DNA of 64,000 bases from Oscillibacter ruminantium GH1 (GCF_000307265.1 NZ_DF158898.1:102196-166195); one strand, 5' to 3'. Shown: positions 43,744 to 53,835, counted from the stretch's first letter. Notes: a model not told the origin generated them from the sequence alone. Numbers and translations are program-made.

Positions 43744-46700
43744 ATGTCCTTTGCCCATTTACATGTTCATACGGAGTTCAGCCTGCTGGACGGTGCGTGC
43801 CGCATCAAAGAACTGCCCAGCGTGGTAAAGGCCATGGGCCAGACTGCCTGCGCCATCACGGATCACGGCGTGATGTACGGCGTGATTGACTTTTACCGCG
43901 CTTGTAAAGACGCGGGCGTGAAGCCCATCATCGGCTGTGAGGTCTATGTCACCCCAAGGGGGCGGACACGGTTTCAAAAGCAGCACGAATTCGATGCGGA
44001 GAGCCGCCATCTGGTGCTGCTGTGCGAAAATGAGGAAGGGTATCGCAACCTGAGCTACATGGTGTCCATGGCGTGGACCGAGGGCTTCTACATCAAACCC
44101 CGCATCGACATGGATCTGCTGAAAGCCCATTGCGGAGGGCTGATTGCCCTCAGCGCCTGTCTTGCCGGAGAGATTCCCCGGCGGCTGCGCAACGGGGAGT
44201 ATGACACCGCCAAGGCCGTGGCGCTGGAGATGGCGGAACTTTTCGGGCCGGACCGTTTTTATCTGGAGGTGCAGGACCACGGCATCCCGGACCAGCAGAC
44301 CGTGAATCGCGGGATTTTGAAACTGCACCGGGAGACGGGCCTGCCCATGGTCTGCACCAACGACGCTCACTATCTCCGTAAGGAGGACGCGGAGGCCCAC
44401 GATGTTCTGCTGTGCATCCAGACGGGCAAGCAGCTGGCGGATGAAAACCGGATGCGCTATGAGCCACGAAACTTCTACCTCCGCTCGGAAGAGGAGATGC
44501 AGCAGTTCTTCGAGGGGTATGAGGGCGCGGTGGACAACACCGGAAAAATTGCCGAGATGTGCAATGTGGAGTTTGTCTTCGGCAAGTATCAGCTGCCGGA
44601 ATTCAAGCTGCCGGAGGGGTACGACGCTTATACTTATCTAAAAGAACTGTGCGATCAAGGCTTTTCCAAGCGGTACGGCGGCGCCCACCCGGAGTACCGC
44701 GAACAGCTGACCTACGAGCAGGAAATGATCGAAAAGATGGGCTTTACAGACTACTTTCTGATCGTCTCCGACTTTGTGCGCTATGCCAAAAGCGTTGGAA
44801 TCCCCGTGGGGCCGGGACGCGGCAGCGCCGCCGGAAGCATGGTGAGCTACTGCCTTGAGATCACGGACATCGAGCCGATGCGGTTCGGCTTGTATTTTGA
44901 ACGGTTTTTGAACCCGGAGCGGGTCAGTATGCCGGATATTGACATGGACTTTGGCGATGTTCGCCGGGGCGAGGTGGTGGATTACGTCCGCCGTAAGTAC
45001 GGCGACGACCACGTGGCCCAGATTGTGACCTTTGGCACGATGGCGGCCCGGGGCGTGATCCGAGACGTGGGGCGGGTGATGGGCCTGCCTTATGCGGACG
45101 TGGACGCCATCGCAAAACAGGTGCCAAACACCCTACACATTACGCTCAAGGACGCCTTGCGTCTTTCAAAGCCCCTCAGCGATCTCTATGAAGGCGATGC
45201 AAACGTGAAAGCGCTGATTGACACGGCGCAGAAGCTGGAGGGAATGCCCCGCAACGCCTCCACCCATGCCGCCGGCGTGGTCATCACGAAAAAGCCGGTG
45301 TACGAATATGTGCCGCTGGCGAAAAACGACGATGCGGTGGTCTGCCAGTACATTATGACCACGCTGGAAGAGCTGGGTCTTTTGAAAATGGACTTTCTGG
45401 GCCTGCGGAACCTGACCGTGCTGGACGATGCGGTGAAAATGGTTCAGGCGGAGCACCCCGGCTTCCGGTTGGAGGACATTCCCGAGGACGACCGGCCTAC
45501 CTATGAGATGTTGGGACAGGGGAAGACCATCGGCGTGTTCCAGATGGAATCCACCGGCATGACCGGCGTGTGCGTGGGGCTGAAGCCCCGGAATCTGGAG
45601 GATATTTCCTCCATCATTGCCCTCTACCGTCCCGGCCCCATGGACTCGATTCCAAAGTTTATCGCTTGCGCACAGAATCCAAAGCTGATCTCCTATCTCC
45701 ATCCAAGGCTGGAACCGATCCTGTCCATCACCTATGGCTGCATTTTGTATCAGGAGCAGGTTATTGAGATTTTCCGCCAGCTGGCGGGGTACTCTCTGGG
45801 TCAGGCGGACATGGTGCGCCGCGCCATTTCCAAAAAGAAAGCCGTCCAGATTGAGCGGGAAAAGGGCGCGTTTATCCATGGCGACGCAGAACGGAAAATT
45901 ACGGGATGCGTGGCAAACGGCATCCCGGAGGCCACGGCGCAGGCCATCTATCAGGATATTTACGATTTTGCCAACTACGCCTTCAACAAGGCCCACTCCG
46001 TGGCCTACGGCGTGGTGGCGTATCAGACGGCGTATTTCAAGCGCCATTTCACCAAGGAGTATATGGCAGCGCTGCTGACCAGCGTGTTGGACAACTCCGC
46101 CAAGATCGCGGGGTATATCACGGAGTGCCGCGATTGGGGCATCCAGCTTCTGCCGCCGGATATCAACCGCTCCTGTGATGCGTTCACCGTGGAGGAGGGC
46201 GGCATTCGGTTTGGCCTTGCCGCGGTGAAAAACATTGGCCGGGGCTTTATACAGGCGGTGATGCGGGAGCGGCAGGAGCGGCCCTTTTCCTCACTGAACG
46301 ATTTTTGCAGCCGGATGAACGGAAGCGAAATGAATAAGCGGGCAGTGGAGAACCTCATCCGTTCCGGCGCGTTTGACGGCTTCGGGGCGAGGCGCTCTCA
46401 GCTGATACGCGTGTTCGAGACGGTGATGGATTCCATCGCCAACGCCAGCCGCCAGAATGTGGAGGGGCAGATCGACTTCTTTTCCATGGCGGCGGGAGCC
46501 GGCGCGGAGCCGGAGCCGTCGAAAGAGGTGGATTTGCCGGATATCCCGGAATTCTCTCCGCAGGAACTGATGAACATGGAGAAGGAGATTACCGGACTTT
46601 ATCTCTCCGGCCACCCCATGGATCAGTATCGTGAGGAGGTTAAACGGCTGAACGCACCTTCCATCGTCTCCATTTTGGATGATTTTTCGCAGGAGGGCGG

Positions 46701-47241
46701 TCCCACCCGCTTTTCTGACGGGCAGCGGGTTACGATTGCCGGAGTGGTGACCTCCAGCAAGACAAAAACCACCAAGAGCAACACCCTCATGGCCTACGTC
46801 ACGGTGGAGGATGACACCGCCGCCATTGAGCTTTTGTGCTTTTCCCGGACGCTGGATGCCTGCGGCGCGTGCTTGCAGGAAAATCAGGCCGTGATTGTGA
46901 AGGGGAAGCTGTCTGTCCGGGACGAGAAAGCCCCCCAGATTATGTGCGATTCTGCCATGCCGCTAGATAGCGGTGTGCCGCTCCCGGCTTCCGCCGCCAA
47001 CGACGGGAAACCAAAAGCGGCGGTGGATGGAAGCGTTCTCTACCTGAAATTTCCGGGGAAGGACAGCCCTCAGCTGCGCCATATGAAGCTGGTGTTTCAG
47101 ATGTTCCCCGGGACCACGCCGGTGAAGCTGGTGATGGCGGACACCCGCAAGGTGTTCGGCACGCAGCTGCTGCTCCATCAGGCCCTTTTGCAGGAGGCGC
47201 GGGAGACGCTGGGCGAGGAAAATGTGGTGGTCAAATCGTGA
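43744..47241 (+). CDS. dnaE: DNA polymerase III alpha subunit, DnaE type
   Basis: Replicative DNA polymerase of 1165 residues. The N-terminal PHP domain begins AHLHVHTEFSLLDGACR and has ITDHGVMYG. The catalytic core contains GPGRGSAAGSMVSYC and PDIDMDFGDVRRGEVVDY. The tandem helix-hairpin-helix and the C-terminal OB-fold (VTIAGVVTSSKTKTTKSN) follow. This type co-exists with PolC in Firmicutes. AGGAGCGAACC precedes the ATG. The 100-bp spacer before it (43644-43743) shows no strong promoter. Confidence 0.97.
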   Translation: MSFAHLHVHTEFSLLDGACRIKELPSVVKAMGQTACAITDHGVMYGVIDFYRACKDAGVKPIIGCEVYVTPRGRTRFQKQHEFDAESRHLVLLCENEEGYRNLSYMVSMAWTEGFYIKPRIDMDLLKAHCGGLIALSACLAGEIPRRLRNGEYDTAKAVALEMAELFGPDRFYLEVQDHGIPDQQTVNRGILKLHRETGLPMVCTNDAHYLRKEDAEAHDVLLCIQTGKQLADENRMRYEPRNFYLRSEEEMQQFFEGYEGAVDNTGKIAEMCNVEFVFGKYQLPEFKLPEGYDAYTYLKELCDQGFSKRYGGAHPEYREQLTYEQEMIEKMGFTDYFLIVSDFVRYAKSVGIPVGPGRGSAAGSMVSYCLEITDIEPMRFGLYFERFLNPERVSMPDIDMDFGDVRRGEVVDYVRRKYGDDHVAQIVTFGTMAARGVIRDVGRVMGLPYADVDAIAKQVPNTLHITLKDALRLSKPLSDLYEGDANVKALIDTAQKLEGMPRNASTHAAGVVITKKPVYEYVPLAKNDDAVVCQYIMTTLEELGLLKMDFLGLRNLTVLDDAVKMVQAEHPGFRLEDIPEDDRPTYEMLGQGKTIGVFQMESTGMTGVCVGLKPRNLEDISSIIALYRPGPMDSIPKFIACAQNPKLISYLHPRLEPILSITYGCILYQEQVIEIFRQLAGYSLGQADMVRRAISKKKAVQIEREKGAFIHGDAERKITGCVANGIPEATAQAIYQDIYDFANYAFNKAHSVAYGVVAYQTAYFKRHFTKEYMAALLTSVLDNSAKIAGYITECRDWGIQLLPPDINRSCDAFTVEEGGIRFGLAAVKNIGRGFIQAVMRERQERPFSSLNDFCSRMNGSEMNKRAVENLIRSGAFDGFGARRSQLIRVFETVMDSIANASRQNVEGQIDFFSMAAGAGAEPEPSKEVDLPDIPEFSPQELMNMEKEITGLYLSGHPMDQYREEVKRLNAPSIVSILDDFSQEGGPTRFSDGQRVTIAGVVTSSKTKTTKSNTLMAYVTVEDDTAAIELLCFSRTLDACGACLQENQAVIVKGKLSVRDEKAPQIMCDSAMPLDSGVPLPASAANDGKPKAAVDGSVLYLKFPGKDSPQLRHMKLVFQMFPGTTPVKLVMADTRKVFGTQLLLHQALLQEARETLGEENVVVKS

Positions 47242-47383
47242 GACAAGGTGAAATACCGTCCTGCTCCTTTCAAAAATTCACGGGCATTACCGCAGAGTCA
47301 CAAGGCGTTCTTTGCGTGGTGTTGCCCAAGACAGTGCAATACGCGATTGATACAGCCGCATAAACAGCAGCTTATGTGATAAG

Positions 47384-47418
47384 AAGCCCGGCGCGGAAGG
47401 CTCCGCACCGGGCTTTTC
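47384..47418 (+). terminator. Terminator downstream of dnaE, facing metA
   Basis: AAGCCCGGCGCGG (47384-47396) pairs with CCGCACCGGGCTT (47403-47415), followed by TTTC on the plus strand. The rest of the 229-bp gap 47242-47470 shows nothing else I can name. Confidence 0.8.
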
Positions 47419-47470
47419 TATGGGAAAATGCAGGTAATATGAGGACTTGTGGGAATCAGAGAGGTGAAAT

Positions 47471-48412
47471 TCAAATATCCTCCGTCCGCTTGCCGTACTG
47501 AATATCCCGGATATCATAGGGGGATGTCTGGTAAACGTTGTAGTTCAGCCAGTTGGAGTACAGCAGGTTGGCGCAGGAGCGCCAAGTGACCTTGGGTGTT
47601 TGAGATGGATCGTCACCGGGGAAATAATGCTTGGGCAGTTGGATGGCGGTTCCGGTGGATACGTCCCGCTCGTATTCCCGTTTCAGCGTATCCCGGTCAT
47701 ACTCCGCGTGGCCCATCAGAAAAATCTGACGGCTCCCGTCGGTTTTCACCGCGTAGACTCCCGCCTCCGGCGAGGAGGCTAAAACCTTCAACTGCGGCAC
47801 GGCTTCGATATCCTCCCGGTCTACGGTGGTGTGGCGGGAGTGAGGAACCTCAAACTGATCGTCAAAGCCCCGGAAAAGGATGAAGTTGGGGTCCTCCACT
47901 GTGTGCCGGAACACGCCGAACAGCTTTTCCGGCAGCGCCCGCTTGGGGATACCGTAATGGTAGTAAAGTCCCGCTTGCGCGCCCCAGCAGATGTGGAGCG
48001 TGGAGTGAACATGGGTCTTGCTCCACTCCATGATCTTGCACAGCTCCGGCCAGTAATCCACCTCTTCAAAGGGGAGATTCTCCACCGGCGCGCCGGTGAT
48101 GACCAGTCCGTCAAAGGTTCGCTCCCGCACCTCGTCAAAGCTCTTGTAAAAAGCCAGCATGTGTTCCTGCGGGGTGTTTTTGGATACGTGCCCCACCGGG
48201 GCGATCAGCTCCATCTCGATCTGGAGCGGTGTGTTCCCCAGCACCCGGGCCAGCTGCGTTTCTGTATCCGCCTTCGTGGGCATCAGATTCAGCAGGAGGA
48301 TTTGCAGGGGGCGAATATCCTGCGTGATCGCACGCGTTTCAGTCATGACAAAAATATTTTCCTGTGTGAGCGTGCTGGTGGCAGGCAGTTGATTTGGAAT
48401 CTTAATAGGCAA
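47471..48412 (-). CDS. metA: Homoserine O-acetyltransferase (MetA family)
   Basis: Activates homoserine for methionine synthesis. The 313 residues have catalytic Cys142 (HICWGAQAG) and the His in FLMGHAEYD. Position 111 is Glu (TGAPVE), the residue that gives acetyl-CoA preference, where succinylating enzymes have Gly. The product is therefore read as O-acetylhomoserine, matching the sulfhydrylase encoded upstream. The start is TTG with AAAGGAG 10 bp upstream. It lies 51 bp downstream of metY and shares its Met T-box. Confidence 0.94.
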   Translation of the reverse strand: MPIKIPNQLPATSTLTQENIFVMTETRAITQDIRPLQILLLNLMPTKADTETQLARVLGNTPLQIEMELIAPVGHVSKNTPQEHMLAFYKSFDEVRERTFDGLVITGAPVENLPFEEVDYWPELCKIMEWSKTHVHSTLHICWGAQAGLYYHYGIPKRALPEKLFGVFRHTVEDPNFILFRGFDDQFEVPHSRHTTVDREDIEAVPQLKVLASSPEAGVYAVKTDGSRQIFLMGHAEYDRDTLKREYERDVSTGTAIQLPKHYFPGDDPSQTPKVTWRSCANLLYSNWLNYNVYQTSPYDIRDIQYGKRTEDI

Positions 48413-48463
48413 AGCCGATAGCTCCTTTCAAAGCGGTGCGATGCGAAAATGCGGAGACAGCGC

Positions 48464-49753
48464 TCAACGCTTCACCTGATCCAGCGCCTGGGAGATATCG
48501 GCAATCAAGTCCTCCTTGCTCTCAAGGCCGCAGCTCATGCGGACAAGCCCTGCGGGAATGCCCGCGGCCAGTAGCTGCTCGTCGGTCATCTGGCGGTGGG
48601 TGGAGGTGGCGGGGTTGAGGCAGCAGGTGCGGGCGTCCGCCACATGGGTTTCGATGGCAGCCAGCTTCAAATGCTTCATGAATACCCCGGCGGCCTCTCG
48701 TCCGCCCTTCAGCTCAAAGGATACCACGCCGCAGGAGCCGTGAGGCAGATATTTTTCCGCAAGTGCGTGGTACTTATCCCCGGGCAGACCGCAATAGCTG
48801 ACGGAGGCCACCTTGGGATGACTGTTCAAAAATTCCGCCACGGCCTGCCCGTTTTCACAGTGACGGGCCATACGGACGTGCAGGCTCTCAAGACCCAGAT
48901 TCAGATAGAATGCGTGCTGGGGGGACTGGATAGAGCCGAAGTCCCGCATCAGCTGGGCGGTGCACTTGGTGATAAACGCACCCTCTTTTCCGAATTTCTC
49001 CGCATAGGTCACACCGTGATAGCTGTCGTCGGGCGTGCACAGACCGGGGAACTTCTCCGCATGGGCCAGCCAGTCGAATTTGCCGGAATCCACGATGGCT
49101 CCGCCCACGGCGGCGCCGTGGCCGTCCATATACTTGGTGGTGGAGTGAGTGACGATGTCCGCGCCCCACTCGAAGGGACGGCAGTTGATGGGCGTGGCAA
49201 AGGTGTTGTCCACCAGCAGAGGGACGCCGTGAGCATGTGCCGCGGCGGCGAAGCGCTCAATGTCGAATACGGTCAGCGCCGGATTTGCGATGGTTTCGCC
49301 AAAGACGCACTTTGTATTGGGGCGGAAAGCGGCCTCCAGCTCCTCGTCCGTGCAGTCCGGGGCGACAAAGGTGCATTTCACGCCCATTTTTGCCATGGTG
49401 ACGGAGATCAAATTGAAGGTACCGCCGTAAATCGAGGAGGAGGCCACGATATGGTCCCCGCAGGAGGCAATGTTGAACAGGGCGAAGAAGTTTGCCGCCT
49501 GACCGGAGGAGGTAAGCATGGCCGCCGTGCCACCCTCCAACGCGGCAATTTTCGCCGCTACATAGTCGTTGGTTGGATTTTGCAGGCGGGTGTAGAAATA
49601 ACCGTTGGCCTCCAGATCAAAGAGTTTGCCCATGTCTTCGGAGGTGGCGTACTTGAAGGTGGTGGACTGGACAATGGGAATCTGGCGGGGTTCGCCGTTG
49701 CCGGGCGTGTAGCCCCCTTGGACGCAGATGGTTTCGATTTTCTGATTGCTCAT
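48464..49753 (-). CDS. metY: O-acetylhomoserine sulfhydrylase (MetY type)
   Basis: PLP enzyme that joins sulfide to O-acetylhomoserine to give homocysteine. The 429 residues start SNQKIETICVQGGYTPG and include YTRLQNPTNDYVAAKIAALE, SSSIYGGTFNLI and the PLP lysine motif HSTTKYMDGHG. The ATG at 49753 follows AAGGAG. Longer in-frame starts run into the T-box terminator. Some members also accept other acceptors, so cystathionine-type activity cannot be fully excluded. Confidence 0.95.
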   Translation of the reverse strand: MSNQKIETICVQGGYTPGNGEPRQIPIVQSTTFKYATSEDMGKLFDLEANGYFYTRLQNPTNDYVAAKIAALEGGTAAMLTSSGQAANFFALFNIASCGDHIVASSSIYGGTFNLISVTMAKMGVKCTFVAPDCTDEELEAAFRPNTKCVFGETIANPALTVFDIERFAAAAHAHGVPLLVDNTFATPINCRPFEWGADIVTHSTTKYMDGHGAAVGGAIVDSGKFDWLAHAEKFPGLCTPDDSYHGVTYAEKFGKEGAFITKCTAQLMRDFGSIQSPQHAFYLNLGLESLHVRMARHCENGQAVAEFLNSHPKVASVSYCGLPGDKYHALAEKYLPHGSCGVVSFELKGGREAAGVFMKHLKLAAIETHVADARTCCLNPATSTHRQMTDEQLLAAGIPAGLVRMSCGLESKEDLIADISQALDQVKR

Positions 49754-49788
49754 CGTGTTGAACTCCTTTCCGTTTGACACTTTGAGGC

Positions 49789-50067
49789 AAAAGAAAAAGA
49801 CCCTCGCCTCAAAGCATCCTTTGAGACGAAAGTCACTGAAAACTTCCGCGGTACCACTCAAATTGCGTGCAAAAAACACGCCTCTCACAGGCTCCAACAA
49901 GCCCTCTGCCTTAACGCGGCGACACGGAAAGACCTATCCCTATACGGGTTCGCTCTTTCGGCTCGGGAGCCATAGGCATTGGAGACGTTTCCCTGCCGGC
50001 TTGCACCAAACGCCGGCTCTCTGAAAGGTCCGCGTCTCCGCCCTCTCCGTCACTGCCTTTTCATATT
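49789..50067 (-). promoter_or_regulatory. T-box riboswitch (Met) controlling metY-metA
   Basis: On the minus strand the T-box core GAGTGGTACCGCGG (49846-49859) precedes a terminator stem (49799-49834) with a U-run (49789-49798). Near the 3' end of stem I, AUG (plus strand CAT at 49971-49973) is followed by G and CUCCCGAGC, the position where the alaS leader has its GCC. The specifier is therefore read as AUG, so uncharged tRNA-Met should relieve termination. A GGUG loop-type sequence is also present. Confidence 0.93.
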
Positions 50068-50073
50068 GGTGCT

Positions 50074-50101
50074 ATTTTAGCATGGGTTTTTAAAAAGTCA
50101 A
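50074..50101 (-). promoter_or_regulatory. Promoter of the T-box-metY-metA operon
   Basis: On the minus strand TTGACT (50096-50101) and TAAAAT (50074-50079) with a 16-bp spacer. Together with the T-box it explains most of the 526-bp gap 49754-50279. The remainder, 50102-50206, shows nothing notable. Confidence 0.82.
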
Positions 50102-50206
50102 GAAGTTTTTGTGCGGGTTTGCGTCGTTTTGCGATGGAAAGACGAAAGAAGGCCCGCCTGCCCGCGAAAAACGGACATGCGGCGGCATTTACCCCCAAAT
50201 CCTTGA

Positions 50207-50236
50207 TTGACGGGGCGGGCGCTTTTGAAGTATAAT
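50207..50236 (+). promoter_or_regulatory. Promoter of the methyltransferase gene
   Basis: TTGACG (50207-50212) and TATAAT (50231-50236) with an 18-bp spacer, 44 bp before the ATG at 50280. Confidence 0.7.
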
Positions 50237-50279
50237 GTTACAATTGATTTGATTTTACTGAGAAAACGGAGGAACCATC

Positions 50280-51143
50280 ATGTGGATCGCGGAAAACTGG
50301 CGGGATTATGAATTGCTGGACTGCGGCGGCGGCGAAAAGCTGGAGCGCTGGGCAGGCCAGCTCTTGGCGCGCCCGGACCCTCAGGCCATCTGGGAGACGG
50401 ACCACAGCGATCCCGGCTGGAAACGGGTGGGAGGACGGTATCTCCGCTCCCAAACCGGCGGCGGACACTGGGAAAAGGCAAAGCTTCCGGAGAGCTGGGA
50501 AATGCACTATGGAGACTTGACATTTCAGGTCAAGCCCATGAACTTTAAGCATACCGGGCTTTTTCCAGAGCAGGCCGTTAACTGGGACTTTGCGATGGAG
50601 AAGATCAAAAACGCAGGGCGGCCCATTCGGGTGCTGAACCTGTTCGCCTATACCGGCGGGGCCACGGTGGCCTGCGCCAAGGCGGGAGCCAGCGTGTGCC
50701 ATGTGGACGCGGCGAAGGGCATGGTGGCCTGGGCCAAGGAGAACGCAAAACTCTCCGGCCTGGAAGATGCGCCTATCCGCTGGATCGTGGATGACTGCGG
50801 CAAATTTGTGGAGCGGGAAATCCGCCGGGGAAAGACCTACGACGCCATTATTATGGACCCGCCCTCTTACGGACGAGGCCCCGGCGGCGAAGTGTGGAAG
50901 CTGGAGGAGAATCTCTACGACTTTGTGAAGCTCTGCGTGGGCGTGCTGTCGGACAAGCCCTTGTTCGTGCTTATCAATTCCTATACCACCGGCCTTGCCC
51001 CGTCGGTGCTGGGATATCTGCTGGGAATTTTGGTGAAGGAAAAATACGGCGGCAAGTGCGCGTGGGACGAGCTGGGTCTGCCGGTGACAAAAACGGGAAT
51101 GTGCCTGCCCTGCGGGGCGACGGGACGCTGGTTCAGCGAATAA
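50280..51143 (+). CDS. Class I SAM-dependent methyltransferase, RlmI/RlmK-like
   Basis: A 287-residue Rossmann-fold methyltransferase of the COG1092 type. It shows motif I LNLFAYTGGATVACAKAGA, the acidic ribose ligand in VCHVDAAKGMV and motif IV MDPPSYGRG. The N-terminal PUA domain of RlmI is missing, and instead there is a short domain (LQVKPMNFKHTGLFPEQ-like, LTFQVKPMNFKHTG). An rRNA cytosine or guanine substrate is plausible. The exact target cannot be read. GGAGGAACC precedes the ATG. Confidence 0.88.
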   Translation: MWIAENWRDYELLDCGGGEKLERWAGQLLARPDPQAIWETDHSDPGWKRVGGRYLRSQTGGGHWEKAKLPESWEMHYGDLTFQVKPMNFKHTGLFPEQAVNWDFAMEKIKNAGRPIRVLNLFAYTGGATVACAKAGASVCHVDAAKGMVAWAKENAKLSGLEDAPIRWIVDDCGKFVEREIRRGKTYDAIIMDPPSYGRGPGGEVWKLEENLYDFVKLCVGVLSDKPLFVLINSYTTGLAPSVLGYLLGILVKEKYGGKCAWDELGLPVTKTGMCLPCGATGRWFSE

Positions 51144-51153
51144 GCGGCGGGAA

Positions 51154-51185
51154 GAAGTTTGAACAGGTTCAAACTTCGTTTCTTT
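51154..51185 (+). terminator. Possible terminator after the methyltransferase
   Basis: GAAGTTTGAAC (51154-51164) and GTTCAAACTTC (51167-51177) form a perfect inverted repeat with only two bases between, followed by GTTTCTTT. The tight loop means only part of the stem can form, so this is a moderate call. Confidence 0.5.
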
Positions 51186-51297
51186 GCGGTGCATTTTTCT
51201 CGCCGCTTCAGCGGCAGCCGAAAACGATACACATTATGGACATCCCTTTTCGTGGCCTTTTGTGCCTTGAAGCGAAGTGAAAGGAACAGTCATAGAT

Positions 51298-52146
51298 ATG
51301 TCAACGATTCTGGAAACGGAAAACCTTCAATACCTCTATCCGGCGGTGGAGGAGGGGGAGCAGGCCACGGTGGCCCTGCGTGGCGTGGATCTGAAGATCG
51401 AAAAAGGAACCTTCGTGGTAGTCTTAGGCCACAACGGGTCCGGGAAATCCACGCTGGCGAAGACCTTCAACGCCATTCTGCTGCCCGCCGCGGGCAGCGT
51501 GCGCGTGGAGGGAATGGACACCACCGACGAAGCGCGCCTGCTGGACATCCGCAGAAAGGTCGGGATGGTGTTTCAAAATCCCGATAACCAGATCGTCTCA
51601 AATGTGGTGGAAGAAGACGTGGCTTTCGCTCCGGAAAATCTGGGGGTTCCCACGGCCGAAATTCGCCGGCGGGTGGATACCGCTTTGGGCGCGGTGGGCA
51701 TGGCGGAATTTGCCCAGCACGCGCCGCACCTGCTTTCCGGCGGGCAAAAGCAGCGCATTGCCATTGCGGGCGTGATCGCCATGGAGCCGGACTGCATCGT
51801 TTTGGACGAGGCCACCGCCATGCTGGACCCCACGGGACGGCAGGAGGTGCTGTCCACCGCTCACAGGCTGAACCGGGAGAAGGGCATCACCGTGGTGCTT
51901 ATCACCCACCACATGAATGAGGCAGAGGACGCGGACCGCGTCGTCGTCATGGACAACGGCAAGGTCGCTATGGACGGCACCCCGCAGGAGATTTTTACCC
52001 GCGTGGAGGAACTGCGCAATCTGGGACTGACGGTGCCGGACACCGTGGATCTGCTGGACCGCCTGCGCAGGGACGGATTGGAGTTGCCGCTGGACGCGCT
52101 CACTGTGGATGCGTGCGCGGACGCGGTGGCAGCGGCGCTGCGATAA
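51298..52146 (+). CDS. ecfA1: ECF transporter ATPase EcfA1
   Basis: First ATPase of the energy-coupling factor module used by several vitamin S-components. The 282 residues have Walker A GHNGSGKST, Q-loop VFQNPDNQIV, signature LSGGQKQRIAIAG and Walker B CIVLDEATAMLDP. The ATG at 51298 follows AAAGGAACAG. A GTG seven codons earlier is possible. The adjacent genes encode the second ATPase and the T-component, and no S-component is in the window. Confidence 0.96.
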   Translation: MSTILETENLQYLYPAVEEGEQATVALRGVDLKIEKGTFVVVLGHNGSGKSTLAKTFNAILLPAAGSVRVEGMDTTDEARLLDIRRKVGMVFQNPDNQIVSNVVEEDVAFAPENLGVPTAEIRRRVDTALGAVGMAEFAQHAPHLLSGGQKQRIAIAGVIAMEPDCIVLDEATAMLDPTGRQEVLSTAHRLNREKGITVVLITHHMNEAEDADRVVVMDNGKVAMDGTPQEIFTRVEELRNLGLTVPDTVDLLDRLRRDGLELPLDALTVDACADAVAAALR

Positions 52147-52171
52147 AACCAGACAGGAAGGAACAAGAGCA

Positions 52172-53038
52172 TTGGAACCGATTTTACAGGTCAAGAACCT
52201 GACCCATACCTACGGTATCGGCACGCCCTTTGAGCGCAGCGCCGTGGAGGATATGAGCTTTGACGTGGCGGACGGGGAATTTTTGGGCGTTATCGGCCAC
52301 ACCGGCTCTGGAAAATCCACTCTTATTCAACATCTCAACGGCCTTTTGAAGCCCACCTCCGGGCAGATTTTGCTGTGCGGAAAGGACATCTGGGCCGCGC
52401 CGAAGAAAATCCGGGACGTGCGCTTTCGGGTGGGGCTGGTGTTCCAATATCCGGAGTATCAGCTCTTTGAGGAGACGGTCTATAAAGACATCGCCTTTGG
52501 CCCCATGAACATGGGAAAAACTGGGGAAGAATTGGACCGCTGCGTGCGGGAGGCCGCGCGCCTTGTGGGCATCCGGGACGATCAGATGGAAAAGTCTCCC
52601 TTTGAGCTTTCCGGCGGACAAAAGCGCCGGGTGGCGCTGGCGGGTGTGCTGGCGATGGAGCCGCAGGTGCTGATTTTGGACGAGCCCACGGCGGGCTTGG
52701 ACCCGGCGGGCCGGGAAAATCTGCTGGCCAACATCCGGGACTATCACCGGAACAAAAACGGCACGGTCATCATGGTCAGCCACAGCATGGAAGAGGTGGC
52801 CCGAAATGTGGACCGCATCTTGGTGCTGAAGTCCGCCCATGTGCTGATGCAGGGGACGCCCAAGGAGGTCTTTTCCCGGGCGGATGAACTGCTCTCCGCT
52901 GGGCTGGACGTGCCCCAGATCACCCGCGTCGCCATGGCGCTGAAAGCGCGGGGACTTGCCGTGGACCCGGCGGTGTACACCGCCGAGGAGCTGGAACGGC
53001 AGTTGATGGCCCTGCGAAAGGGGGCGGCGGGATGCTGA
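52172..53038 (+). CDS. ecfA2: ECF transporter ATPase EcfA2
   Basis: Second ATPase of the ECF heterodimer, 288 residues: Walker A GHTGSGKST, Q-loop VFQYPEYQLF, signature LSGGQKRRVALAG, Walker B LILDEPTAGLDP. The start is TTG at 52172 (EPILQVKNLTHTYG) with AGGAAGGA upstream. In-frame codons earlier lie within ecfA1 and have no site. It overlaps ecfT by 7 bp. Confidence 0.95.
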   Translation: MEPILQVKNLTHTYGIGTPFERSAVEDMSFDVADGEFLGVIGHTGSGKSTLIQHLNGLLKPTSGQILLCGKDIWAAPKKIRDVRFRVGLVFQYPEYQLFEETVYKDIAFGPMNMGKTGEELDRCVREAARLVGIRDDQMEKSPFELSGGQKRRVALAGVLAMEPQVLILDEPTAGLDPAGRENLLANIRDYHRNKNGTVIMVSHSMEEVARNVDRILVLKSAHVLMQGTPKEVFSRADELLSAGLDVPQITRVAMALKARGLAVDPAVYTAEELERQLMALRKGAAGC

Positions 53039-53835
53039 AGGATATCACGCTGGGTCAGTATTTTCCCGGCGATACCATCGCCCACCGTCTGGACCCCAGA
53101 ACAAAACTGCTGCTGGTGGTTTTGTATATCGTGGGCCTTTTCTGCGCGGACTCGGTTCTGACCTACGGGGTGATGATTGCCGCCTTTTTGATTTGCGCCC
53201 GGGTTTCCAAAGTTGGAGCCAGAGCGCTGGTGCGGGGACTGAAACCGGTACTGCTTATCATCCTTTTTACCGGCATTTTGAATCTGTTTTTTACCCCCGG
53301 CGACTATCTGTGGCAATTTGGATTCCTCCACATCTCCCGGCAGGGAATTGCGATGGCGGTGCGGATGGTGCTGCGAATCATGCTGCTGATTATGGGGACG
53401 TTCCTTCTGACATACACCACCAGCCCCATCCGCCTGACGGACGGGCTGGAACGGCTGCTGGGGGGCTTGAAAAAAATCCATGTGCCGGTTCACGAGCTGG
53501 CGATGATGATGTCCATCGCTCTGCGGTTTATCCCCACGCTGATTGAGGAGACGGACAAGATTATGTCCGCCCAGAAGGCGCGGGGCGCGGACTTTGAGAG
53601 CGGGAACCTGTTCCACAAGGCCAAAGCGCTGATCCCCATTCTGGTGCCGCTGTTTATCAGCGCGTTTCGCCGGGCGGACGAGCTGGCGGTGGCGATGGAG
53701 TGCCGCTGCTATCACGGCGGTGAGGGGCGGACAAAGCTGAACCCCTTGAAATACGCCGCGCGGGATTATTGGACGCTGGTCTGCGGCGTGGTAGTCACGG
53801 CGGGCGTGATTGCATTGGGACGGTTCGGATTTTAA
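53032..53835 (+). CDS. ecfT: ECF transporter transmembrane component EcfT
   Basis: Membrane scaffold linking ATPases to S-components, 267 residues with several helices (LLLVVLYIVGLFCADSVLTYG and others). The coupling helices include QKARGADFESG and AMECRCYHGGEGRTKL, both standard EcfT signatures. The start overlaps ecfA2, as expected for a tight operon. Confidence 0.96.
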   Translation: MLKDITLGQYFPGDTIAHRLDPRTKLLLVVLYIVGLFCADSVLTYGVMIAAFLICARVSKVGARALVRGLKPVLLIILFTGILNLFFTPGDYLWQFGFLHISRQGIAMAVRMVLRIMLLIMGTFLLTYTTSPIRLTDGLERLLGGLKKIHVPVHELAMMMSIALRFIPTLIEETDKIMSAQKARGADFESGNLFHKAKALIPILVPLFISAFRRADELAVAMECRCYHGGEGRTKLNPLKYAARDYWTLVCGVVVTAGVIALGRFGF

